Source: an uncultured Bordetella sp. (GTDB lineage Bacteria; Pseudomonadota; Gammaproteobacteria; Burkholderiales; Burkholderiaceae_B). Taken from it: 7,213 nt of DNA. Positions 1 through 5,704 of the stretch are shown here, piece by piece. The notes beneath the pieces were generated by a model. That model had not been told where the DNA came from and did not search any database. It worked only from the letters and a program-made list of their open reading frames with translations. Position 1 is the first letter of the stretch; each line of letters starts with the position of its first letter. The position numbers were made by a program, and so were the translations under genes. The DNA is taken from contig CALGFL010000458.1 in assembly GCA_937881145.1 (NCBI GenBank), positions 1 through 7,213 on the forward strand, in the 5' to 3' direction.

Positions 1-938
1 TCCTCGACGTGCTCGTGCCGCCCTCGCGCAACGCCATGGGCGAACCCGAGCGCAACAACGAAAGCCCTGCCCGCCAGACCTTCCGCAAACGCCTGCGCGA
101 AGGCCAGCTGGCCGACACCGAAATCGAAATCGAAATCGCCCAGCCCATGCCGCAGCTGGACGTCATGTCGCCCCCGGGCATGGAAGAAATGGCCGAGCAG
201 CTGCGCGGCATGTTCGCCGGCCTGGCCCGCGACAAGACCAAGCCCAAGAAGGTCAAGATCAAGGACGCCTTCAAGCTCATCGTCGACGAAGAGGCCGGCA
301 AGCGCATCAACGAAGACGACATCAAGACCGCCGCCGTCACCAACGTGGAGCAGAACGGCATCGTCTTCCTCGACGAAATCGACAAGATCGCCGCGCGCCA
401 GGAAACCGGCGGCGCCGACGTCTCGCGCCAGGGCGTGCAGCGCGACCTGCTGCCGCTGGTCGAAGGCACCACGGTCAATACGCGCTACGGCATGGTGCGC
501 ACCGACCACATCCTGTTCATCGCCTCGGGCGCCTTCCACCTGTCGCGTCCGTCCGACCTCATCCCCGAACTGCAGGGGCGCTTTCCCATCCGCGTCGAAC
601 TCGAATCGCTCACCGCCAAGGATTTCGTGAGCATCCTGTCCGACACCGACGCTTCGCTCATCAAGCAATACTCCGCGCTCCTGAGCACCGAAGACGTGCA
701 TCTCGAATTCACGGGCGAGGGCATCGAGCGCCTGGCCGAGCTGGCCTTCTCGGTCAACGAACGCACCGAAAACATCGGCGCGCGCCGCCTGTACACCGTG
801 ATGGAAAAGCTGCTGGAAGAACTGTCCTTCGACGCCGGCGCGCATGGCGGCAAGACGGTGAAGATCGACGCGGCCTATGTCGACGCGCAACTGGCGGACG
901 CGGCGGCCAACCAGGATCTGGCGCGCTACGTGCTGTGA
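1..938 (+). CDS. hslU: ATP-dependent protease ATPase subunit HslU (ClpY), 5'-truncated by the window edge
   Basis: HslU is the AAA+ unfoldase that forms a hexameric ring on the HslV peptidase and feeds it unfolded cytoplasmic proteins using ATP. The reading frame is open from base 3 ([10 protein letters not shown]) to the TGA at 936-938. By recalled alignment with the 443-residue E. coli protein, about 131 N-terminal residues, including the Walker A loop, lie off the left edge; the GTG at base 9 is internal and not a start. What remains begins in the I-domain ([31 protein letters not shown]). It continues with Walker B ([14 protein letters not shown], about 358-399), [12 protein letters not shown], the [10 protein letters not shown] sensor region, [18 protein letters not shown], the NIGARRL arginine motif and the C-terminal tail DLARYVL, which in this family docks into HslV. 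hslV is expected immediately upstream. No frameshift or missing motif is seen. Identification is very secure. Confidence 0.97.
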   Translation, partial: LDVLVPPSRNAMGEPERNNESPARQTFRKRLREGQLADTEIEIEIAQPMPQLDVMSPPGMEEMAEQLRGMFAGLARDKTKPKKVKIKDAFKLIVDEEAGKRINEDDIKTAAVTNVEQNGIVFLDEIDKIAARQETGGADVSRQGVQRDLLPLVEGTTVNTRYGMVRTDHILFIASGAFHLSRPSDLIPELQGRFPIRVELESLTAKDFVSILSDTDASLIKQYSALLSTEDVHLEFTGEGIERLAELAFSVNERTENIGARRLYTVMEKLLEELSFDAGAHGGKTVKIDAAYVDAQLADAAANQDLARYVL

Positions 939-942
939 AAAG

Positions 943-966
943 ACACGGCATCAGGCGATGCCGTGT
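943..966 (+). terminator. Hairpin just after hslU, probable terminator
   Basis: ACACGGCATC and GATGCCGTGT form a perfect 10-bp stem with the 4-base loop AGGC, starting five bases after the hslU stop codon. On the plus strand it is followed only by TTGTCC, so the U tract is poor. On the minus strand the same hairpin is followed by CTTTT, so it could also stop transcription arriving from the right. Stem and position are seen directly; terminator function is inferred. Confidence 0.6.
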
Positions 967-987
967 TGTCCAGCGGACAGGCCTGCC

Positions 988-1117
988 TTGGACACGCTCA
1001 AATACGCCGAATCCCTGCAAGCCGCCGGTGTGCCTGAAAGCCAGGCCAAGGCACATGACCGGGCTGCGCGGTGCAGTCCGCAGCGAAATCCCTGACCTGC
1101 GCTCCGATCTCAAGTGA
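988..1117 (+). pseudogene. Decayed remnant of a DUF1640-like coiled-coil protein gene
   Basis: From TTG at 988 one frame reads LDTLKYAESLQAAGVPESQA, then KAH to about 1056. This closely resembles the N-terminal motif (FDTLK...L..AGVPE.QA) that I recall for small DUF1640/CCDC90-like bacterial proteins with a long coiled coil and a C-terminal membrane helix. The match then stops. A different frame, from 1055, reads LRGAVRSEIPDLRSDLK and ends at the TGA at 1115-1117; this resembles the repeated charged heptads (EIxxLRSDLK) later in such proteins. The simplest reading is an internal deletion with a frame change, which also removed the membrane anchor. No good ribosome binding site or start codon is seen; the nearest in-frame ATG (958) lies inside the hslU hairpin. 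Alternatively it is a short chance ORF. The family link is from memory and unverified. Confidence 0.5.
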
Positions 1118-1118
1118 C

Positions 1119-1134
1119 GACGGCCGCGGCCGTC
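1119..1134. repeat. Perfect 16-base GC-rich palindrome in the convergent intergenic region
   Basis: GACGGCCG followed directly by its reverse complement CGGCCGTC makes a 16-base palindrome with no loop, two bases after the stop of the gene remnant. It sits between the hslU hairpin and the aldo/keto reductase hairpin. With no loop it is unlikely to be a good terminator in either direction. It may be a chance product of GC-rich sequence or a protein-binding site; I cannot tell which. Confidence 0.4.
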
Positions 1135-1145
1135 CTGTCGCAAAT

Positions 1146-1173
1146 CGCGAAGGGCTTTCCGTAGCCCTTCGCG
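1146..1173 (-). terminator. Hairpin downstream of the aldo/keto reductase gene, probable terminator
   Basis: CGCGAAGGGCT and AGCCCTTCGCG form a perfect 11-bp stem around the 6-base loop TTCCGT. It begins 16 bases past the stop codon of the minus-strand reductase gene. On the minus strand it is followed by ATTTGCG, so only a short U run follows the stem. It is the best candidate for the 3' end of the minus-strand transcript and faces the hslU hairpin across the convergent region. Confidence 0.6.
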
Positions 1174-1188
1174 CCCGCGATTATCCGA

Positions 1189-2190
1189 TCACACCGGCCG
1201 CCCGAAGAAGGGATAGCTCGGGTCGTTATACCCGTGCGTCGAGGCATGCCCCGGCGTCACCCAGTCGTCGACCATGGCTTCTTCCTTCGCATCGACCGTC
1301 ACGTCCAGCGCGCCGTAATAGTCTTGCATCTGCGCCAGTGTGCGTGGCCCGGCGATGACGCTGGTGACGACGGGGTTGGCCAGCACCCAGGCCGTGGCGA
1401 AATGTCCCGGCTTGACGCCCTTGCCCGAGCAATACGTCACCAGCTCCTGGGCGATCTTCAGCGATTCCTCGCGAAACTCGGTATCCATGATGCGCTTGTC
1501 GCCGCGTCCTGCGCGCGTATCGGCGGCCGGCGCCTGCCCCGGCGCGTACTTGCCCGTGAGCACGCCGCGCGCGATGGGGCTGTAGGGCACCACGCCCAGG
1601 CCGAAATGCGCGCAGGCCGGCAGGATCTCCACCTCGGGCATGCGGTTGAGCATGTTGTAGTAAGGCTGGCAGACCACGGGCTTGGGCACGCCCAGCTTCT
1701 CGCACAGGTTCACCATCTCGGCGATGCGCCAGGCGCGATAGTTGGAGACGCCGAAGTAGCGCAGCTTGCCCGTGCGGATCAGGTCGCCCAGCGCCAGCGC
1801 CACCTCTTCCAGATTCTCTTCGTGGAAGTCGCGGTGCAGATAAAGAACGTCCAGGTAGTCGGTGTTCAGGCGCTTGAGACTTTGCTCCACGCCCTGCACC
1901 AGCCATTTGCGCGAATAGCGCACGTGGTTGCGGCCTTTATCGACCGCGTTGCCGATCTTGCTCGCCAGCACCCAGTCGTCGCGGTCCTGGGCAATGAGCT
2001 TGCCCACCGCCTCTTCCGAGCGGCCGCCGTTATAAACGTCGGCCGTATCGATGAAATTGATGCCGTGGTCGCGCGCCGAGGCCACGATGTCGGCCGCCGC
2101 CTCGAAAGGCGACTGTTCACCGAACATCATGGTGCCCAGGCACAGCCGGGATACTTCCAGATTGCTCTTGCCGAGACGACGATATTGCAT
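1189..2190 (-). CDS. Aldo/keto reductase family oxidoreductase
   Basis: The 333-residue product is a complete soluble (beta/alpha)8-barrel aldo/keto reductase, a family that reduces aldehydes or ketones with NADPH. The expected catalytic tetrad is visible: Asp48 and Tyr53 in FIDTADVY, Lys78 in WVLASK and His119 in VLYLHR. The GKLRYFGVSN strand (141-150) and the cofactor-binding SVIAGPRTLAQM segment (277-288) are also present. The C-terminus, PGHASTHGYNDPSYPFFGR, has the layout of the AKR subgroup that includes YajO and L-glyceraldehyde-3-phosphate reductases. The frame stays open far upstream, but the ATG at 2190 is chosen because it begins the canonical MQYRRLGKSNLEVS and has AGGAG about nine bases upstream. 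It lies 59 bases after the DUF493 gene in the same direction, so it may be co-transcribed or have its own weak promoter. Substrate is unknown. Family confidence is high. Confidence 0.92.
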   Translation of the reverse strand: MQYRRLGKSNLEVSRLCLGTMMFGEQSPFEAAADIVASARDHGINFIDTADVYNGGRSEEAVGKLIAQDRDDWVLASKIGNAVDKGRNHVRYSRKWLVQGVEQSLKRLNTDYLDVLYLHRDFHEENLEEVALALGDLIRTGKLRYFGVSNYRAWRIAEMVNLCEKLGVPKPVVCQPYYNMLNRMPEVEILPACAHFGLGVVPYSPIARGVLTGKYAPGQAPAADTRAGRGDKRIMDTEFREESLKIAQELVTYCSGKGVKPGHFATAWVLANPVVTSVIAGPRTLAQMQDYYGALDVTVDAKEEAMVDDWVTPGHASTHGYNDPSYPFFGRPV

Positions 2191-2249
2191 GGCCCAACTC
2201 CTGAATGCATGAGGCAGAAAACAGGCCAGTCTACATCGAATGCTCGCGA

Positions 2250-2522
2250 CTACAAGACCACCGACACCATGTGATGCGCGTGCAGGGCGCGATAGAGCGC
2301 GTCGAGCTGTTCGCGCGAGGTCGCGCGAACCGTGAAGGTCAGCCCCAGATAATTGCCGCCCTTGCTCGGCCGCATTTCGACGGTGGCCGGATCGAAGTCC
2401 GGGTCGAACTGCAGCACGATCTCGGTCAGCGTCTGGGCAAGATCGGGATGATGCCGGCCCATGACCTTGATGGGGAAATCGCTCGGATACTCGATCAGCG
2501 ATTCTTCTGGCGGAATTTGCAT
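2250..2522 (-). CDS. ybeD: DUF493 (YbeD/UPF0250) family protein
   Basis: This 90-residue product matches the DUF493/YbeD family of small cytoplasmic proteins with an ACT- or ferredoxin-like fold, proposed to play a regulatory role and often encoded beside lipoate-synthesis genes. Diagnostic features are LIEYPSDFPIKVMG near the N-terminus, the RPSKGGNYLGLTFTVRATS strand segment in the middle, and the ending ALYRALHAHHMVSVVL, in which the final VxxVL is typical. The length is normal for the family. The ATG at 2522 has AAGG about six bases upstream and lies 23 bases after the aminotransferase stop codon, indicating one transcript. In many betaproteobacteria lipB and lipA follow; here the next gene is an aldo/keto reductase. 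The molecular function is not established. Confidence 0.93.
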   Translation of the reverse strand: MQIPPEESLIEYPSDFPIKVMGRHHPDLAQTLTEIVLQFDPDFDPATVEMRPSKGGNYLGLTFTVRATSREQLDALYRALHAHHMVSVVL

Positions 2523-2545
2523 GATTGCCCTTGTTCAGCGGCACA

Positions 2546-3415
2546 TCAAAGCGACGCAATAAGCGCATCATAGCGCTCGCGCAAGCGGGCATACACCGGC
2601 CCCGGCTTGCCCGCACCCACCTGCTTGCCGTCGATGCGCACCACGGGCAGCACCTCCTTGGTGGCCGAAGTCAGCATGATTTCGTCGGCGGCCAGCACCT
2701 CGTCTTTGGACAGCTTGCGCGCCTCGAACGGCACGCCGATCTGCCCGGCCAGCTCGCCCATCAAACCGTAGCGGATGCCTTCCAGAATCAGATTGTTCTT
2801 GGGCGGAGCCAACAGCTTGCCGCCGATCACCACCCAGGCATTGCACGACGAACCTTCGCTCAGATAACCGTCGCGGAACATCACCACGTCGTCGACACCG
2901 GCGTCCGTCGCGGCCTGCTTGGCCAACACGTTGCCCAGGAGCGATACCGACTTGATCTCGCAATGCAGCCAGCGCTCGTCGGGCAGGCTGATGACGGACA
3001 GCCCCTGCTCGCGCTGGGCCTTGCCCGGCGGCACCAGGGCGTTGACCATGCCGAACACGGTCGGCGCGGTCGGTTCCTTGGGAAAGCCGTGATCCCGCTT
3101 GGCCACGCCGCGCGTCACCTGCAGGTACACCACACAGGTCGGCGACGGCGAGCGCTCGATCAGCTGCTCGACCAGCGCCACCCAGCCGGCGCGATCGTGC
3201 GGGTTGGCGATACGGATGGCCGCCAGGCTGCGGTCCAGGCGATCGAGGTGATGCTTGATGCGAAACGGCTTGCCGTTGTAGACCGGCACCACTTCATAGA
3301 TGCCGTCGCCGAAGATGAAACCGCGGTCGAGCACCGAGATCTTGGCCTCGCCGATCTGCATGAATTCGCCGTTGAGATAGACCTGGCTGTCGCTCGCCAT
3401 ACCGGGGATGATCAT
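2546..3415 (-). CDS. dat: D-amino acid aminotransferase (class IV PLP enzyme)
   Basis: This cytoplasmic fold-type IV aminotransferase of 289 residues would interconvert D-alanine plus 2-oxoglutarate with pyruvate plus D-glutamate, supplying D-amino acids for cell-wall synthesis. It aligns by recall over its whole length with the Bacillus D-amino acid transaminase. Visible landmarks are VYLNGEFM (12-19), DRGFIFGDGIYEVVPVYNG (30-48), VTRGVAKRDHGFP (100-112), the PLP-binding Lys155 in HCEIKSVSLLGNVLAKQ, the cofactor-contacting Glu187 in YLSEGSSCN, and LTSATKEVLPV near the C-terminus. Arg107 and His109 occupy the place of the Bacillus Arg98/His100 carboxylate-binding pair, but the RGY tyrosine (Tyr31) is Phe33 here. 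Start 3415 is preferred over ATG 3400 because AGGA lies nine bases upstream. The class is secure; a closely related branched-chain or aminodeoxychorismate lyase activity is possible but less likely. Confidence 0.9.
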   Translation of the reverse strand: MIIPGMASDSQVYLNGEFMQIGEAKISVLDRGFIFGDGIYEVVPVYNGKPFRIKHHLDRLDRSLAAIRIANPHDRAGWVALVEQLIERSPSPTCVVYLQVTRGVAKRDHGFPKEPTAPTVFGMVNALVPPGKAQREQGLSVISLPDERWLHCEIKSVSLLGNVLAKQAATDAGVDDVVMFRDGYLSEGSSCNAWVVIGGKLLAPPKNNLILEGIRYGLMGELAGQIGVPFEARKLSKDEVLAADEIMLTSATKEVLPVVRIDGKQVGAGKPGPVYARLRERYDALIASL

Positions 3416-3424
3416 GAAGACTTT

Positions 3425-3428
3425 TCCT
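3425..3428 (-). promoter_or_regulatory. Ribosome binding site that sets the dat start
   Basis: On the minus strand AGGA (within CTAGGAAAAG) lies nine bases before the ATG at 3415, whereas the later in-frame ATG at 3400 has no such sequence. It begins only two bases after the U6 tract of the upstream hairpin, so RNA folding there could affect access to it. Confidence 0.7.
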
Positions 3429-3430
3429 AG

Positions 3431-3455
3431 AAAAAACTCGCCGACTGGCGGCGAG
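3431..3455 (-). terminator. Rho-independent terminator between the carboxypeptidase gene and dat
   Basis: Read on the minus strand, CTCGCCG and CGGCGAG form a 7-bp GC-rich stem with loop CCAGT, followed at once by six T residues. This is the textbook intrinsic terminator form and the clearest one in the window. It sits 58 bases past the carboxypeptidase stop and ends only 15 bases before the dat start codon. It could end the upstream transcript fully, or act as a partial terminator in the dat leader. Confidence 0.8.
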
Positions 3456-3477
3456 CGTGTTGAGGTTCGATCGAAAC

Positions 3478-3504
3478 ACCGAAGCGGCGCAACGCCGCTT
3501 CGGT
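3478..3504 (-). terminator. Strong hairpin directly after the carboxypeptidase gene
   Basis: A perfect 12-bp stem (ACCGAAGCGGCG with CGCCGCTTCGGT) closes a 3-base loop, beginning nine bases after the carboxypeptidase stop codon in the direction of transcription. On the minus strand it is followed by GTTTCG, a weak U run, so it may act mainly as a 3'-end stabiliser or as the first of two tandem terminators. Confidence 0.6.
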
Positions 3505-3513
3505 CATTGCCGC

Positions 3514-4806
3514 TTATTTGCTGGAAAAATGACGCTTGACCATGTCGATCATACGACCAAAGAATCCGGCCCGCTCGACGGCGGTCTGCGCCACCAGCGG
3601 TTCGGTCCGCACGACCTTGCCGTCCATCGTCAGGTCGAGCGTGCCTACCTGCTGGCCCTTGGCCAGCGGGGCGATCAGCGGATCGGGGTAGTGGGCCACA
3701 GGCTTGATGTCGCCGGTCTTGCCGCGCGGCACGGTCAGCCACACCGGCTTGGGCGGGCCCAGGCGCACGGTTTCCGTCTGGCCTTCCCAGACGCGCACGT
3801 CCATGCCCGGCTGGTTCTCGCCATAGAGTTTGACGTCGTCGAAGTTCTGGAAGCCCCAGTTCAACAGCTGCAGGCTGTCCTGCGAGCGCGCCGTGACGCT
3901 GGGCGTGCCCAGCACCACCGTCAAGATGCGGCGGTCGCCGCGCTGCGCGGTCGCGATCATGCAATAGCCGGCCGCGTCGGTGAAGCCGGTCTTCATGCCG
4001 TCCACCGACGGGTCGGCCCAGAGCAGGCTGTTGCGGTTGGGCTGCTTGATGTTGTTGTAGGTGAAGTCTTTCTGCTTGAAGTAGTGGTAGAGCGTCGAAT
4101 GGTCGTCGATGATGTGCGCGGCCACGATCGCCAGGTCGCGCGCGGTGGTCAGGTGCTGCGGATCGGGCAGGCCGTCGACGTTGTCGAAGTGCGTGTTGCG
4201 CATGCCCAGCTTCCGGGCTTCCTGGTTCATCAACGTGACGAAGGCGTCGACGCTGCCGGCGGTGGCCTCGGCCAGGGCCACTGCAGAATCGTTGCCCGAA
4301 TCGACGATCAGGCCCTGCAGGAGCTGGTCGACCGTGACCGGCAGGCGCGGCTGGATGAACATGCGCGAGCCGCCCGTGCGCCAGGCCCTTTCGGACACCG
4401 TCACTTGCTGATCGAGCGGCAGGCGGTTTTCGTCGACCGCGTTGGCCGCCAGATAGAAGGTCATGAGCTTGGTCAACGACGCCGGCGGCACCTGCATGTC
4501 GGGATTGGACTGCGTGAGGATCTGGCCGCTGGTGACATCGACCACGATCCACGCCTTGGCGTCGAGCGCGGGCGCGGGCACGACCGACAGGCTGCTCACA
4601 TCCAGCGATTTGGGGTCGGCGAAGGCAAACGAAGACGAAGAGGCGCTGGCGGCATGGCCCGGGGCGCCAGGCGCGGGGGCCGTGGCGGACGCGGCGGGCG
4701 TCGCGTCGGCCGCAAAGGCCGCGGGCACGGCCACGGCAAAGATCGCGGCCGGCACCAACAGGCTCGCTACGGCAAGACGGGCATAAGACGGGGAGAGCTT
4801 CTTCAT
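3514..4806 (-). CDS. dacC: D-alanyl-D-alanine carboxypeptidase, PBP5/6 type
   Basis: This periplasmic serine DD-carboxypeptidase removes the terminal D-Ala from peptidoglycan pentapeptides and so limits cross-linking. The 430-residue product has a signal peptide (MKKLSPSYAR, hydrophobic 11-30, likely cut after AFA at residue 32). An Ala/Pro/Ser-rich linker follows (about 33-75), then the S11 peptidase domain with all three penicillin-binding motifs: Ser110-xx-Lys113 in PASLTK, Ser170-Gly-Asn in VDSGNDSA and Lys272-Thr-Gly in DGMKTGFT. A PBP5-type C-terminal beta domain (about 335-405) and a cationic amphipathic tail (FFGRMIDMVKRHFSSK) for peripheral inner-membrane binding complete it. The linker makes it somewhat longer than usual homologues. 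The ATG at 4806 is chosen for the normal n-region; the ATG at 4818 is also in frame, and neither has a strong ribosome binding site. The symbol is dacC by homology; dacA would also be defensible. Confidence 0.93.
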   Translation of the reverse strand: MKKLSPSYARLAVASLLVPAAIFAVAVPAAFAADATPAASATAPAPGAPGHAASASSSSFAFADPKSLDVSSLSVVPAPALDAKAWIVVDVTSGQILTQSNPDMQVPPASLTKLMTFYLAANAVDENRLPLDQQVTVSERAWRTGGSRMFIQPRLPVTVDQLLQGLIVDSGNDSAVALAEATAGSVDAFVTLMNQEARKLGMRNTHFDNVDGLPDPQHLTTARDLAIVAAHIIDDHSTLYHYFKQKDFTYNNIKQPNRNSLLWADPSVDGMKTGFTDAAGYCMIATAQRGDRRILTVVLGTPSVTARSQDSLQLLNWGFQNFDDVKLYGENQPGMDVRVWEGQTETVRLGPPKPVWLTVPRGKTGDIKPVAHYPDPLIAPLAKGQQVGTLDLTMDGKVVRTEPLVAQTAVERAGFFGRMIDMVKRHFSSK

Positions 4807-4863
4807 CGGCGACAACATCCAGTACGGGGAAACAAACGCGCAAGCGGCGGGTAATAGCGTGCA

Positions 4864-4891
4864 ATTATAGGCAGCGGTCCCAGGGCGGCAG
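4864..4891 (-). promoter_or_regulatory. Probable sigma-70 promoter for the carboxypeptidase gene
   Basis: The minus strand carries a perfect TATAAT at 4869-4864, about 57 bases before the start codon at 4806, within a less GC-rich pocket. The best -35 candidate is CTGCCG at 4891-4886 with 16-base spacing, matching only three of six consensus bases, so the promoter may rely on an activator or be modest. Start of transcription is expected near 4857. It implies that the carboxypeptidase gene begins a new transcript rather than depending on the hydrolase unit. Confidence 0.55.
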
Positions 4892-4999
4892 CGGCGCGAG
4901 CGCGTCCCTTTTTGCAAGAAATGCAACGTAATTTGTTGCGTGTGATGACAGCGCGCCGAGATCGCTGATCGGCGAGTTAGGTGTTCTTGAACCGCAGCA

Positions 5000-5662
5000 T
5001 CAGTCGGCTGCGGCCAAGGCCACGGTCAGTTTGTCGAGCACCAGTTGCCGCAGCATCAGCAGCTTGCCGTGAAAGAAGTGCGAGGCGTCGGGGATCACGA
5101 CCATGGGCAGGTTGCGCGCGCGCGCCCAATCCATGGTTTCGGCGCAAGGCACGACTTCGTCCAGCTCGCCGTGCACCAGGAGGGTATGCGCCGGCGCCGG
5201 GATATCGGCCGGCTGAAAGCGCTGCGCAGCGGCGCCGGCCAACATCAGCGCCCGAGGCAGGGGCGTATCGCCCGCGGCCGCCAGCCCGGCATGCAGGCCG
5301 ACCGCCACCGACGTGCCGAACGAAAATCCGCCCAGCACCCAGGGCCGCGCGGCCAGGTCGGGATAGCGCTCGCGAAACTGCGCCACCAGCGCCAGCATGT
5401 CCTGGGTCTCGCCTATCGACTTGTCGAACGCGCCCGCCGAGGCGCCCACGCCGCGAAAGTCCGGCCGCACCGCCATCAGCCCATGATGCAGGCAGGCCCG
5501 GGCAATGGTGGTCACCACCTTGTTGTCGCGCGCGCCGCCTTGCAGCGAATGCGGATGCAGCACCAGCGCCCAGCCGCGCGGCGCGCCCTCGGGCCAATCG
5601 AGCGCGCAATCGATGCGCCCCGCCGCTCCTTCGAAACCCACGATTTCAGTACGTATGGCCAT
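5000..5662 (-). CDS. Alpha/beta hydrolase (COG2945-like)
   Basis: The 220-residue cytoplasmic product is a small single-domain alpha/beta hydrolase. The oxyanion-side motif LHPHSLQGGARDNKVV (35-50) is characteristic of the COG2945-type group. It is followed by VRPDFRGVGAS (65-75), the nucleophile elbow GFSFG with Ser114, Asp168 in LLVHGELDEVVP and His195 in IPDASHFFHG, giving a complete catalytic triad. The length is normal for the group. The frame extends upstream to a TTG at 5683, but the ATG at 5662 (MAIRTEIVGFEG) is preferred because GAGG directly abuts the TTG, too close to function as its ribosome binding site. No strong site precedes 5662 either. It lies 42 bases after the lipoprotein gene, so it may be the last gene of the MCE transport unit, although a role in lipid transport is only suggested by position. 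Substrate is unknown; an ester or thioester is likely. Confidence 0.87.
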   Translation of the reverse strand: MAIRTEIVGFEGAAGRIDCALDWPEGAPRGWALVLHPHSLQGGARDNKVVTTIARACLHHGLMAVRPDFRGVGASAGAFDKSIGETQDMLALVAQFRERYPDLAARPWVLGGFSFGTSVAVGLHAGLAAAGDTPLPRALMLAGAAAQRFQPADIPAPAHTLLVHGELDEVVPCAETMDWARARNLPMVVIPDASHFFHGKLLMLRQLVLDKLTVALAAAD

Positions 5663-5704
5663 ATCGAACCCGTTCTTCTTCAACCTCGATGCATCGCCAT
5701 GGGT

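Noticed and set aside
120..137. Three tandem GAAATC hexamers within hslU (EIEIEI)
   Set aside because: The E. coli protein has a similar EIEID stretch at this site, so the short repeat fits normal coding of the I-domain; no slippage or frame change is seen.
1..938. hslU as a truncated pseudogene
   Set aside because: The frame is open to the left edge and all downstream motifs are intact, so the missing N-terminus is due to the window boundary.
2191..2616. Upstream extension of the aldo/keto reductase frame (475 codons in total)
   Set aside because: The extra 142 residues overlap ybeD in another frame and resemble no domain; the ATG at 2190 has a good ribosome binding site and a canonical N-terminus.
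3457..4854. Long plus-strand open frame opposite the carboxypeptidase gene
   Set aside because: Composition is His/Arg/Gly-rich with no family signature, and the opposite strand encodes a complete enzyme with all catalytic motifs.
3416..4864. Open frame running from the carboxypeptidase region into dat, suggesting a fusion protein
   Set aside because: The part upstream of 3415 is an out-of-frame shadow of the carboxypeptidase gene; dat has its own ribosome binding site and a family-length product.
4954..4974. Imperfect hairpin (CGCC, GATC / GATC, GGCG) downstream of the hydrolase gene as a terminator
   Set aside because: It needs a 2-base bulge, has only 8 paired bases and no U tract follows on the minus strand, so it is too weak to annotate.
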